The notes under the pieces: model-generated
Told to the model about the DNA's origin: nothing
Seen by the model: the letters and a program-made list of their open reading frames with translations, nothing else
The model's database searches: none
In this document: positions 8,102-16,600 of the stretch, one piece after another
How the letters are laid out: each line of letters begins with the position of its first letter
Position numbering within the stretch: position 1 is the stretch's first letter
NCBI GenBank assembly: GCA_025363715.1
Contig: JANYLR010000039.1
Location: forward strand, 1-48,575
From: Holophagaceae bacterium
GTDB lineage: Bacteria > Acidobacteriota > Holophagae > Holophagales > Holophagaceae
Direction of reading: 5' to 3'
DNA length: 48,575 nt
Translations under genes and position numbers: made by a program

Positions 8102-10372
8102 TTATCCAAACTGGATCGGGTCCCGGTCCAGGGTGATGGGCCCGGCGGGGTCCAGGGGGTGGCGGGCAAGGACTTCACTCAGGGCGCCACGTCCGCCCTT
8201 GAGCAGCAGGTGCAGGCGCCACTGATCGCGGATGCGTGGCACCGGGGCCTCCAGCGGGCCCAGCACCCGCAGACCCGGAACGGACAATCGCTGTCGGAAG
8301 GCATCCAGCGCCTCGCGAGCCTCCCGGGCGGTGTCGGCCTCGGCCCGGTAGAGGGTCAGGGCGGTGAAGGGCGGATAGCCGAGCCCTTCGCGAAAGGGCA
8401 GCTCCGAGGCGGCAAAGCCTTCGAAATCCTGGGCGAGGGCGTGGACGATGGCGGGATGCTCGGGGGAATAGGTCTGGAGGATCACCCGGCCCGGCTTGTC
8501 GGCCCGGCCCGCCCGGCCGGCCACCTGGGTGAGCAGCTGGAAGGTGCGCTCGGAGGCCCGAAAATCCGCCACCTTCAGGCCCTGGTCCGCATTGATCACA
8601 CCCACCAGGGTGAGCCCCGGGAAGGTGTGGCCCTTGGCCAGCATCTGGGTGCCCACCAGGATGTCCACCTCGCCTGCTTCGGCCGCCAGCAGGCCCGCCT
8701 CGAAGGAACCGCGGCGCCGGGTGGTGTCCCGATCCAGGCGCAGGATCCGGGCGGCCGGGAAGAGCTGGTTCAGGTGCTCCTCCACCTGCTCCGTGCCTTC
8801 ACCCACGCCCCGCAGGTGGTCGGCGCCGCAGTCGGGGCAGGCTTCCGGCGGCACGGTTTCATGGCCGCAAAGGTGGCAGCGCAGGCGGTAGTCGCCCCGG
8901 TGGTAGGTGAGCGAGATGGCGCAGTGGGGGCAGCCCAGGGTCTTCCCGCAGGCCCGGCACATCCAGAAGTTTTCGTAGCCCCGGCGGTTCAGCAATAGCA
9001 GCGACTGCTCGCCCCTGGCCAGGGTTTCGGTGAGAGCTTTCATCAACGGTGGCGCGAGGATCACCTTCCGCCGCACCTGCCGGTAGGCGTCCCGCAGATC
9101 CACGATCTCCACCTTCGGCAGGGAGACGCCGAGCGGCCGTTCCCGTAGGCGTAGCAGCTGGTACCGGCCGCTTTGCGCCGCCTGCCAGCTCTCCAGGCTG
9201 GGCGTGGCGCTGCCCAGCACGATGGGGCAGCCTTCGAGCTGGGCCCGCTTGATGGCCAGGTCCCGGGCATGGATGCGGGGGTGCTCCTCCGACTTGTACG
9301 AGCCTTCGTGCTCTTCGTCCACGACGATGAGGCCGATATTGCGGAGGGGCGCCAGCACGGCATTGCGAACCCCCACGAAGAGATCGGCGCCGTCGAAGAG
9401 CAGGCGTACCACGTCGCCATGCTTTTCGCCCGCGTTCAGACCCGCGTGGCCCACGGCGATGCGGCCCGGGAAGCGGGCGTCCAGGCGATCCAGCAGGCGG
9501 GCCGTGAGGCCGATCTCCGGCACCAGCCAGAGCACCCTTCGCCCGGCGGCCAGCACTTGCTCCGCCAGGGCGAGATACACCTCGGTCTTGCCCGATCCAG
9601 TGACGCCCTGGAGCAAGTGGACGCCGAAGGTTCCAAGGGTTACGGCCTTGGTGGCCGCTTGTTGCTCGGCACTCAGCACCACCGTGCGGTCAGCCCCGGC
9701 CTCCCGTCGCTGGGAGAGCAGGTCCACCCGCTTCATGCGCGCGATGAGGCCCCGCTTTTCCAGGGTGCCCAGCACGGAGGCGCCTACTCCTGCGGATTCC
9801 AAGAGTTCGGGCTCCATCAAGGCGCCGCCTGCGTCCTCCAGGATCAGCAGGACCTTGGCCTGGGAGGGAGTGACCCGCGGCGGATGGGGTGCACCGGTGA
9901 GGCGGACCTCGGTGAAGCCGGCGCCGCGCAGAGCGGGCCGGTGCAACAGCGTGGGCAGGATGGCGGGATCGCGGTGCCAGGCTTCGCCTAGATCCGCCAG
10001 CACCGCCCAGGCCCCGCGATCCCGATGGAAAGACAGACGCTGACCATCCTCGTCAGCCTCCCAGTGGGGCAGCATGGAGGGAGGCAGGCTCAGGGGCAGC
10101 AGGTGCGCTTCGAGGCAGCCGTAGTAGCGGGCGGCGAAGGTTTGCAGTTCGCGCAGCTTGGCCGGCAGCAGGGGAAAGGGATCCAGCACCGCCTCGATGG
10201 GCCGAAGCTTCGCCGCCGGAGGCGCTGGATCGGGCCCCATGGCCAACCCAAGGGCCAGGCTGTTCCGCACTTTCACCCGCACCCGCACGCCCGCGGGCAG
10301 ACCCTCCGGCGCCAGGTAGGTCAGGGGCGGCAGGGGGCGGTTCAGCTGGACGCGCGTGGGGACAAATTCCAT
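8102..10372 (-). CDS. priA: Primosomal protein N' (replication restart helicase PriA)
   Basis: A 756-residue DNA helicase that restarts stalled replication forks. The N-terminal 3'-DNA-binding domain starts V-P-T-R-V-Q-L-N-R-P-L-P-P-L-T-Y. The helicase core shows Walker A G-V-T-G-S-G-K-T-E-V-Y, Walker B D-E-E-H, and S-A-T-P-S-L-E-S-W. Eight cysteines arranged as C-x2-C, C-x2-C, C-x2-C and C-x2-C (around CRACGKTLGCPHC and CHLCG...CPDCG) form the two zinc sites between the helicase lobes. Later motifs include G-T-Q-M-L-A-K-G-H and Q-V-A-G-R-A-G-R. Length fits the family (about 730). The start at 10372 is taken from family alignment; no clear ribosome-binding site precedes it. The frame stays open to 11206, but that part is antisense to tsaD. 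Confidence 0.95.
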   Translation of the reverse strand: MEFVPTRVQLNRPLPPLTYLAPEGLPAGVRVRVKVRNSLALGLAMGPDPAPPAAKLRPIEAVLDPFPLLPAKLRELQTFAARYYGCLEAHLLPLSLPPSMLPHWEADEDGQRLSFHRDRGAWAVLADLGEAWHRDPAILPTLLHRPALRGAGFTEVRLTGAPHPPRVTPSQAKVLLILEDAGGALMEPELLESAGVGASVLGTLEKRGLIARMKRVDLLSQRREAGADRTVVLSAEQQAATKAVTLGTFGVHLLQGVTGSGKTEVYLALAEQVLAAGRRVLWLVPEIGLTARLLDRLDARFPGRIAVGHAGLNAGEKHGDVVRLLFDGADLFVGVRNAVLAPLRNIGLIVVDEEHEGSYKSEEHPRIHARDLAIKRAQLEGCPIVLGSATPSLESWQAAQSGRYQLLRLRERPLGVSLPKVEIVDLRDAYRQVRRKVILAPPLMKALTETLARGEQSLLLLNRRGYENFWMCRACGKTLGCPHCAISLTYHRGDYRLRCHLCGHETVPPEACPDCGADHLRGVGEGTEQVEEHLNQLFPAARILRLDRDTTRRRGSFEAGLLAAEAGEVDILVGTQMLAKGHTFPGLTLVGVINADQGLKVADFRASERTFQLLTQVAGRAGRADKPGRVILQTYSPEHPAIVHALAQDFEGFAASELPFREGLGYPPFTALTLYRAEADTAREAREALDAFRQRLSVPGLRVLGPLEAPVPRIRDQWRLHLLLKGGRGALSEVLARHPLDPAGPITLDRDPIQFG

Positions 10373-10396
10373 GGGTGCCCAGGATACACTTGGCGA

Positions 10397-11419
10397 ATGT
10401 TCATCCTGGGCCTGGAATCCTCCTGCGACGACTGCTCTGCCGCCGTGGTGGAGGAGACAGCCGCCGGTCCCGTACTGCGCTCCCTGGTGCGGGAAAGCCA
10501 GGACACCATCCACGGACCCTTTGGGGGTGTGGTGCCTGAGCTCGCGGCGCGGGAGCACCTGCTGCAGGTGCGTGCCGTCATGGCCGGGGCGCTGGCCCAG
10601 GCGGGAATTGGACTGGGGGACCTCGACCGCATCGCCGTCACCCGGGGCCCCGGACTGGTGGGTAGCCTGCTGGCCACATTCAGCGCCAGCAAGGCCGTGG
10701 CGTGGCATCAGGGCCTCCCCTGGGTGGGCGTCCACCACCTGCTGGGCCACCTGAACGCTGCCCGGTTCGCCTCGCCGAACCTGCCCTTCCCCGCCCTGGT
10801 GCTGCTGGTCTCCGGGGGCCACACACACCTCTATCTGGCGAAGGATTGGACCTCGCTCCAGCTGCTTCAGAAGACCCGCGACGACGCCGCCGGCGAGGCC
10901 TTCGACAAGGCCGCTCGGATGCTCGACCTGGGCTATCCCGGCGGTCCCCTGGTGGATGCCTGTGCCCAGACCGCTCTGCGGGCCGCCGATCCCTTCACGC
11001 CGCCGAAATTCCGCGATGGCAAGGCCTCCTGGAGCTTCTCCGGCCTGAAGACCGGCGTGAAGCTGAGGGTGGAGCGGAATCCCCGCCTGGCGGTGGCCGG
11101 AGCGGCCGATGCCGAAGTCCAGGGCCTCTGCCGCAGCCTCCAGGAGGCCATCACCACCTGGCTGCTGAAGCCCCTCCCCGGCTGGGCCGAAGAGACCGGA
11201 GCCCAAAGCCTGGTGATCAGCGGCGGCGTGGCCTGCAATTCGCGGCTGCGCTCGGAAGCCGCGGTCCTCGCCACGCGGACTGGGCTGCTGCTGGCCATCC
11301 CCGAGCCGCGGCTCTGCACCGACAACGGGGCCATGATCGCCGCCGCGGGCGCGCTGCTCTCGCCCGAGGCCGATCCGTGGAGTCAGAACGCTGATGCGGA
11401 TCTGAAGCTGGGAGCCTGA
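10397..11419 (+). CDS. tsaD: tRNA N6-adenosine threonylcarbamoyltransferase
   Basis: A 340-residue ASKHA-fold enzyme that transfers threonylcarbamoyl to A37 of ANN-decoding tRNAs, together with TsaB and TsaE. Visible motifs are the start M-F-I-L-G-L-E-S-S-C-D-D, the Fe/metal-binding H-L-L-G-H (VHHLLGHLNAA), the nucleotide-binding L-L-V-S-G-G-H-T-H-L and the final C-T-D-N-G-A-M-I-A. Length is typical. The ATG at 10397 begins exactly at the conserved N-terminus; an open frame runs upstream to 10025 but overlaps priA. There is no obvious Shine-Dalgarno sequence; a TACACT hexamer ends 7 nt before the ATG, so a leaderless message is possible. It is followed 1 nt later by gatC. Confidence 0.95.
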   Translation: MFILGLESSCDDCSAAVVEETAAGPVLRSLVRESQDTIHGPFGGVVPELAAREHLLQVRAVMAGALAQAGIGLGDLDRIAVTRGPGLVGSLLATFSASKAVAWHQGLPWVGVHHLLGHLNAARFASPNLPFPALVLLVSGGHTHLYLAKDWTSLQLLQKTRDDAAGEAFDKAARMLDLGYPGGPLVDACAQTALRAADPFTPPKFRDGKASWSFSGLKTGVKLRVERNPRLAVAGAADAEVQGLCRSLQEAITTWLLKPLPGWAEETGAQSLVISGGVACNSRLRSEAAVLATRTGLLLAIPEPRLCTDNGAMIAAAGALLSPEADPWSQNADADLKLGA

Positions 11420-11420
11420 T

Positions 11421-11705
11421 ATGGAAGTAACTCGTGAAGATGTCTTGCGCTGCGCGGCCCTGGCTTACCTGAGCCTTCGGGAGGATGAGATCGAGCCCAT
11501 GCGGGTGGCCATGACCCGGATGCTCACCCACGCGGCCAGCCTCGACGAGCTGCCCCTGGATCAGGTGGAGCCCATGCTCGCGGGCCTGGGCCGCCCCCTG
11601 CCCCGCCGGGAGGATGTGCCCCGCGATACCTTCACCCAGGCCGAAGCCCTGGCCAACGCGCCCGAACGGGATCGAGGCTGCTTCGTGGTGCCGAAGGTGC
11701 TGTGA
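11421..11705 (+). CDS. gatC: Asp-tRNA(Asn)/Glu-tRNA(Gln) amidotransferase subunit C
   Basis: A 94-residue protein of the GatC family, which clamps GatA to GatB in the tRNA-dependent amidotransferase. It begins with the typical helical region V-T-R-E-D-V-L-R-C-A-A-L-A-Y-L-S-L and ends with the conserved R-D-R-G-C-F-V-V-P-K-V-L tail (family pattern x-G-x-F-x-V-P-K-V-x). It starts 1 nt after the tsaD stop, so translation is probably coupled. gatA and gatB do not follow here, so the complex must be completed by genes elsewhere. Confidence 0.9.
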   Translation: MEVTREDVLRCAALAYLSLREDEIEPMRVAMTRMLTHAASLDELPLDQVEPMLAGLGRPLPRREDVPRDTFTQAEALANAPERDRGCFVVPKVL

Positions 11706-11713
11706 CCCACAAC

Positions 11714-11745
11714 GGCAGCGCGGCTCTCGAAGGGGCCGTGCTGTC
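11714..11745. terminator. Hairpin between gatC and the TonB receptor gene
   Basis: An 11-bp stem (11714-11724 with 11735-11745, including two G-U pairs, loop of 10 nt) lies between two convergent genes. On the plus strand it is followed only by TTGGTTGGG, so the U-tract is weak. It probably acts as a shared terminator, but a Rho-independent function is not certain. Confidence 0.4.
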
Positions 11746-11760
11746 TTGGTTGGGCCTGGC

Positions 11761-14592
11761 TCAGAAACTGTAGCGGATGCCGAACCGGATGGAACGAGGG
11801 GCCTGGAAGTAGAACCCGCCCTTGTAGTTCGGGTTGGCTGGCCCGCCCTGGGTGAAGTCATACCGCTGGTCGACCACGGTGGTCGTCTGGGCATCCAGCA
11901 GGTTGGTGACATCCAGTACAAAGCGGAGGTTCTGCTTCTTGGCCAGCTTCATGGCATAGGCCAGGCTCACGTCCAGGCGGGTCGTATCGGGCGTGCGCCC
12001 CTCGGTGCCTCGGGGCAGGAGGAAGAGTTCATACCGGCCATAGCCGCTGTGGTAGCCCAGCCGGCTAATGGGCGTGCCGCTCTGGTAAACGAAGTTCGCC
12101 CCCAGGCTGAGGCCGAAATCCCACTCGTAGGATCCGTTGGCCTTGAACTGGTGCTTGCGGTCCCCGCTGAGCAGGCCGTAGCTGTTCACGATGAACTCGG
12201 GCAGGTCGAAGGCGGCATTGATGTTGGGATCCAGCTGTCCGGTGCCATCACCGCCGCCGATCCCCTGGTAGGCGCCTTCGTAGTTGCCCTTGAGCTCGCT
12301 CCAGAGGTAGCTGAGTTGCCAGGTGTAGTGGTCCGCAAGCCGGCGCTGGGCGGTGAATTCCAGACCTTTGTAGTCCCGCACAGCCTGGGGGTAGGTGACA
12401 CCCGCGGGGGAACTCTGCCCCGGGTTCATGATGAAGTAGTCCCCCAGGGGCGAGGTCACGTCCAGACCATCCTCGATGGCCCGCCCCAGGTAGCGGCGGA
12501 TGAACTTGCCACCGAAGACGTAGAGATTGTCGAAGGTGGTCTCGGCCCCGATGAGGATCTCATCCGAGTAGGAGCCCTTGAGGTTCCGGTCCACCGGCTC
12601 GACATAGGAGCCGACGATGCTTGAGCTGACGGGGTTGGCGGTGGGATCGGCCGCCTGGGCAATGGCGGTCAGGGTGGCCTCCGCGGCCGCATTGGGAGTG
12701 AAGGCAGCATTGCTGTAGTTGTAGGTTGTCGGATTGCGCTCCACGCTGAAGGAGCGGATCACGAGGTCGAGCGGGACCTGCTCGTAGTACCGGGAGAAGC
12801 TGCCATAGACCTTGTCCTGGCCCTTGCCCTTGAAGTCATAGATGAAGCCCAGCCGGGGCGCGTACTCGTTCTTGAGGGAGAAGGCCGTGACGCCGAACTG
12901 ATCCTTCACGTCCGTGTTGTCCACCCGGACGCCCAGGTTGATGTTCAAGCGTGACGTGGGGCTCCACTTGTCCTGGAGGAAGAAGGACCGGCTTTCGTGC
13001 TTGGGCTTGGAGGCGAACACGATGCTGGGCGCGTTGAAGACCGCGGCGGGATCGGGGTCATAGGGAAAGCCGAGGGTTCCCGCCCCATTGGTCCACCAGT
13101 AGTGGGAATAGATTCTCGGGTTGGGGTTGTTGGCGACGTTGTTGTCCAGAAGAGTGACCAGCTGACCACCCGTGTAGCCACGGTGGATGTCGGCCTTGTC
13201 GCTCTGGATATCGAAGCCGGCTTTGATTTCATGGGAGCCGAAAGCATCCAGGAAGGCCGTGACGGAACCCGTTATGTTATTGCGGGTGAACTTCTTGTCA
13301 TCCCAGCGGCCAAAGCCTCCGCGCTCGGAGCCGCCCAGGGTGTTGTCCACCAGCTTGACGTCGTTGGCCCCGAGGCCCGGCAGGGTCGAGTTGGTTTCTG
13401 CGTGCTGACTGTACTGCAGCTGCCCGAACCACTTGTCCCCCGAGACCTCATAGCGGAGGCTGTAGTCGGTACCGCCGATCTTTCGTTCGCCATCCCAGGT
13501 GCCTTGGGTCCCCTTGGGAGTGAGCACGGCACCCGTGATTTTCTCGGGATCGCCCACCACGGACGCGATGAAACTCTGGCCCTCGGTCGGATGCCAGGTC
13601 AATTTCATGGCAAAGAGATCGCGGGTGGAATCGGTAGGTGCCTGCAAGCCATTCACGGTGGGATCCGCCGAGCGGATCAGGTTGGTCTGCTTGTTCGTGC
13701 GGCGGTCGAAGGCCACGAAGTACCAGAGCTTGTCCTTGATGATGGGACCGCCGGCATCGAAGCCCAGTTCCAGGGTCTTGTTCTCGAGCAGCAGAGGCTG
13801 CGAAAGATTGCCTTCATTCCTGTGCTTGTTCCCGGTCTTGAGGAAGGACCCTTCGGAATAGGCGAACACATCCCCGGTGAATTCGTTGCCGCCAGACTTG
13901 GTGATCACGTTGATGATGCCGCCCAGGGCCTTGCCGAATTCGGCCTCGTAGCCCCCCGTCTTCACCTGGAATTCCTGGATGAACTCCATGGGAATGCGCT
14001 TGCCCTGGGTGCCGAACTCCACGTTGGTGGCATTCACGCCGTCCACCACGTAGTTGTTCTCGGCACCGGAGGCTCCGTAGATCTTCATGCCCTGGTTGCC
14101 ATTGGGCATGTTGCCCTCGGCCGAGACACCCGGGGCCAGCAGGGCGATATTGGCGAAATCCCGCGAGACGTTCAGCTTCGAGATGGCCTCGGCGGTGTAG
14201 TTGCCACCGGATGTGGTGGCCTTGGTGTCCACCACCGTGCTCGCACCCACCACCTCCACGGTCGCGCCGGCGAGGGGAGCCAATTTCAGTTCCACTGTGG
14301 CGGTCTTGTCGAGGCCCACCTGGATCTGGGCCCGGGCAGCGTTGAAGCCTTCCTTCGTGGCCGTCACCGTGATCAGGCCGGGAGGCAGCAACCCAATGCG
14401 GTAGGAGCCAGATCCATCCGAACTCGTCGCCCGCTCGCCCTGGACACCGGCCCCAGTAGCCACGACCTTGGCACCCGCGACCGGATTCCCGTTGGAATCC
14501 AGCACCCGCCCCTGGAGGGCGCCAGTGGTTTGGGCTGACAGCATGGCCCCGGAGGCGAGGACCAAGGACAGATAGCGCAACCGACGGCTCAT
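11761..14592 (-). CDS. TonB-dependent receptor with N-terminal carboxypeptidase-regulatory-like domain (Oar-like)
   Basis: A 943-residue outer-membrane receptor. Residues 1-20 are a signal peptide. Residues about 24-105 are a carboxypeptidase regulatory-like (CarboxypepD_reg) domain, G-A-L-Q-G-R-V-L-D-S-N-G-N-P-V-A-G-A. A plug domain follows (about 120-240; motif V-V-D-G-V-N-A-T-N-V-E-F), and then a large beta-barrel. The C-terminus ends in I-R-F-G-I-R-Y-S-F, a barrel-type terminal aromatic. This architecture is greatly expanded in Acidobacteria and in Myxococcus Oar. Substrate is unknown; these receptors are usually proposed to take up polymers or peptides. GGGAG precedes the ATG by 8 nt. 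No tonB/exbB genes are nearby, so energy coupling must come from elsewhere. Confidence 0.92.
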   Translation of the reverse strand: MSRRLRYLSLVLASGAMLSAQTTGALQGRVLDSNGNPVAGAKVVATGAGVQGERATSSDGSGSYRIGLLPPGLITVTATKEGFNAARAQIQVGLDKTATVELKLAPLAGATVEVVGASTVVDTKATTSGGNYTAEAISKLNVSRDFANIALLAPGVSAEGNMPNGNQGMKIYGASGAENNYVVDGVNATNVEFGTQGKRIPMEFIQEFQVKTGGYEAEFGKALGGIINVITKSGGNEFTGDVFAYSEGSFLKTGNKHRNEGNLSQPLLLENKTLELGFDAGGPIIKDKLWYFVAFDRRTNKQTNLIRSADPTVNGLQAPTDSTRDLFAMKLTWHPTEGQSFIASVVGDPEKITGAVLTPKGTQGTWDGERKIGGTDYSLRYEVSGDKWFGQLQYSQHAETNSTLPGLGANDVKLVDNTLGGSERGGFGRWDDKKFTRNNITGSVTAFLDAFGSHEIKAGFDIQSDKADIHRGYTGGQLVTLLDNNVANNPNPRIYSHYWWTNGAGTLGFPYDPDPAAVFNAPSIVFASKPKHESRSFFLQDKWSPTSRLNINLGVRVDNTDVKDQFGVTAFSLKNEYAPRLGFIYDFKGKGQDKVYGSFSRYYEQVPLDLVIRSFSVERNPTTYNYSNAAFTPNAAAEATLTAIAQAADPTANPVSSSIVGSYVEPVDRNLKGSYSDEILIGAETTFDNLYVFGGKFIRRYLGRAIEDGLDVTSPLGDYFIMNPGQSSPAGVTYPQAVRDYKGLEFTAQRRLADHYTWQLSYLWSELKGNYEGAYQGIGGGDGTGQLDPNINAAFDLPEFIVNSYGLLSGDRKHQFKANGSYEWDFGLSLGANFVYQSGTPISRLGYHSGYGRYELFLLPRGTEGRTPDTTRLDVSLAYAMKLAKKQNLRFVLDVTNLLDAQTTTVVDQRYDFTQGGPANPNYKGGFYFQAPRSIRFGIRYSF

Positions 14593-14804
14593 AGAGGCCG
14601 CTCCCGAGGAATGACCACCACCGGATGGCCAGGATTGAATGAAGAAGTGCGTTCATCATGGGCAAGCCCCCAGACGAATCAACACAAAAAGCCCTTGGCG
14701 GGGTGATGATAAGAAAAAATCATCGCCTCATAAGTTAAGTCTCAACATTATTCAAATTTATGATCAGTGGTTTGCAGACCGATTCATCGCATTAGGCAGG
14801 GCTT

Positions 14805-15407
14805 TCAATCACCGCCTGAATCGCCGCCACCCCAGTCACCGCCACCGGAATCCCCGCCACCCGAGTCGCCCCAATCGCCGGAACCGGAATTGGATTCGCC
14901 CCAGTCACTCGAGGACGAACCGGTCGAACCGGACCCGCTGCCCCAACCCTCGCCCTGGCCTGAACCGTCCTGATGGTGATGATTGCCGCCGCCCATCATG
15001 CTGCCGAGCATCATGCCCGTGAGTAGGCCACCCATCCCGCCGCCGGGTTGCCCGTACCCACCCTGCTGCATGGGAACGGAGCCCTGCATGGGCGCGTCCA
15101 TGCCCAGCTGGCGCCGGGCCGAGGGGGGCAGTTCTTCGTCCTTGAGGCTCTGGACGCCAGCCACGGCGCTGCAGTAGTTGCAGGTCCACTTCACGGAACG
15201 CAGACCATCCCACTCCTGCTTCATCTTTTCGCCCGAGGCCCCACAGCCGGGACACTTGGGATAGGGACAAGGGAAGGTGTGGGGTTCCAGGGGGCCCGTG
15301 GGCAGGGCGCGGCGGGAGGCGCCCAGCTGTTCGGGCCGGTCCTGCCGGCCCCGCAGGACGAAATAGAGCACGGCACCGATGACAAGAAGGATGATGAGCA
15401 TGGTCAT
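14805..15407 (-). CDS. Single-pass membrane protein with zinc ribbon and Gly/Ser/Asp-rich tail
   Basis: A 200-residue protein of unknown function. It starts with one membrane helix (MLIILLVIGAVLYFVL, residues 3-18). A putative zinc ribbon follows, with a first cysteine knuckle near residues 48-56 (C-P-Y-P-K-C-P-G-C-G) and a second near 75-78 (C-N-Y-C). After residue 100 comes a Met/Gly/Gln-rich stretch (G-G-G-M-G-G-L-L-T-G-M-M-L-G-S-M-M-G-G-G) and an extreme low-complexity Ser/Gly/Asp/Trp tail ending in repeated G-G-D-S-G-G-G-D-W. The start has GGGAG with 5-nt spacing. The tail resembles the C-termini of some bacterial membrane proteins whose ends are named only for composition. It stands alone, divergent from anmK. 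Confidence 0.75.
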   Translation of the reverse strand: MTMLIILLVIGAVLYFVLRGRQDRPEQLGASRRALPTGPLEPHTFPCPYPKCPGCGASGEKMKQEWDGLRSVKWTCNYCSAVAGVQSLKDEELPPSARRQLGMDAPMQGSVPMQQGGYGQPGGGMGGLLTGMMLGSMMGGGNHHHQDGSGQGEGWGSGSGSTGSSSSDWGESNSGSGDWGDSGGGDSGGGDWGGGDSGGD

Positions 15408-15478
15408 GGGGACTCCCGGGACGGCTCAAGGGTATCCGCAACCGCCAGTCACCGGTACTTGCTGGCATCATCAGCAGC

Positions 15479-16600
15479 ATGCAGCCTCGCATCCTGATCC
15501 CGGAGGACCGGCCCTGGCGCGTGCTGGGCCTGATGGCGGGCACCAGCGCGGATGGCGTGGACGTCGCCGCCATCGAAGTGGACCCGGGGGCCTTCGGGGC
15601 CGGCCAGCCCTTCCGGCGTCTCCTGGGCCACCACGCTGAACCCTACCCCGGACCACTGCGCGAACAGGTCCTGGCCGCAGCCGCCAACCGCTTGGACCCT
15701 GGCGGTCTGTGCATCCTCCAGCGGCGCCTGGGTGACCACCATGCCCAGGCCGCCGCAGTGCTCTGCACCACCCTGGATCTCCGGCCCGACCTGGCCTCCC
15801 TCCATGGCCAAACCGTGCAGCATCACCCGGACCAGGGTGCCAGCTTCCAGCTGGCCGATCCCTACGTGCTGGCGGAAACCCTGGGCTGCCCGGTGGTGTG
15901 GGACCTCCGCCGCCGGGATCTCGCGGTGGGTGGCCAGGGCGCGCCCCTAGTGCCCCTGCCGGAGCGCTGGCTCCATGGCGCCGGTCCCTGGATGGCCCTG
16001 AACCTCGGTGGCATCGCGAACCTCGCGGCCTGGGACGGAACCACGACCCGGGCCTGGGACACAGGGCCCGGCATGTCCCTGCTGGACTTGGCCGCGAAGC
16101 GCTGGCTCGGCCTGCCCTTCGACCCAGGCGGCGCCTCGGCCCATGGGGAGGTGGCGGAGCCAGTCCTGGCGCGGTGGCTCAGCAACCCCTATTTCCAGAC
16201 CGCGCCACCCAAATCCACGGGTCGGGAAACGTTCGGTGAAACCTGGCTTGAGATCGAAGCTGCCCTGCTCGGGTCACTTCCCCTGCCTGACCGGCTGGCC
16301 ACCCTGGCGGCCTTCACCGCTGCCTCCGTGGCCCAGGAAGCCGGCCGCTTCGCACCCTGGCCCGCGGGCCTGCGAGTCCTCGTGAGCGGAGGCGGGGCCC
16401 GGCACCAGCGGCTGCGCGCCGAGCTGGCCGCCCGGCTTCCCTTCCCCCTGGAGGGCGACACCCTGTTCCCCTCTGGCGCCAGGGAGGCCGTGAGCTGGGC
16501 GCTCCTGGGAGCCGCCAGCGCCCTGGGGATTCCAGGCAACCTTCCCGAGGTCACCGGCGCCGACCGGCCCGTGGTGCTGGGGAGCTGGGTGTGGCCGTGA
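15479..16600 (+). CDS. anmK: Anhydro-N-acetylmuramic acid kinase
   Basis: A 373-residue ASKHA kinase. It converts 1,6-anhydro-MurNAc, released by lytic transglycosylases, to MurNAc-6-phosphate in peptidoglycan recycling. The N-terminal phosphate-binding motif is G-L-M-A-G-T-S-A-D-G-V-D (family: GLMSGTSxDGxD). The middle has D-L-R-R-R-D-L-A-V-G-G-Q-G-A-P-L-V-P and L-N-L-G-G-I-A-N-L, then D-T-G-P-G-M-S-L-L-D. Length matches E. coli AnmK (369). The ATG at 15479 has no clear Shine-Dalgarno sequence, but the conserved motif starts 18 residues later, so any shorter start would leave little leader. The 3' end overlaps the next gene by 10 nt. Confidence 0.93.
   Translation: MQPRILIPEDRPWRVLGLMAGTSADGVDVAAIEVDPGAFGAGQPFRRLLGHHAEPYPGPLREQVLAAAANRLDPGGLCILQRRLGDHHAQAAAVLCTTLDLRPDLASLHGQTVQHHPDQGASFQLADPYVLAETLGCPVVWDLRRRDLAVGGQGAPLVPLPERWLHGAGPWMALNLGGIANLAAWDGTTTRAWDTGPGMSLLDLAAKRWLGLPFDPGGASAHGEVAEPVLARWLSNPYFQTAPPKSTGRETFGETWLEIEAALLGSLPLPDRLATLAAFTAASVAQEAGRFAPWPAGLRVLVSGGGARHQRLRAELAARLPFPLEGDTLFPSGAREAVSWALLGAASALGIPGNLPEVTGADRPVVLGSWVWP

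Noticed and set aside
10373..11206. Upstream extension of the priA reading frame (278 extra codons).
   Set aside because: It is antisense to tsaD, whose motifs are unmistakable, and the extension has no PriA similarity.
13814..14665. 283-codon minus-strand frame overlapping the TonB receptor gene.
   Set aside because: It is a shifted-frame shadow of the signal and plug region of the receptor, with Gly/Arg-biased low-complexity translation.
14700..14735. GGCGATGAT/ATCATCACC hairpin upstream of the TonB receptor as an intrinsic terminator.
   Set aside because: The T-tract is in the loop, not after the stem, and a mismatch interrupts the stem, so I did not call it.
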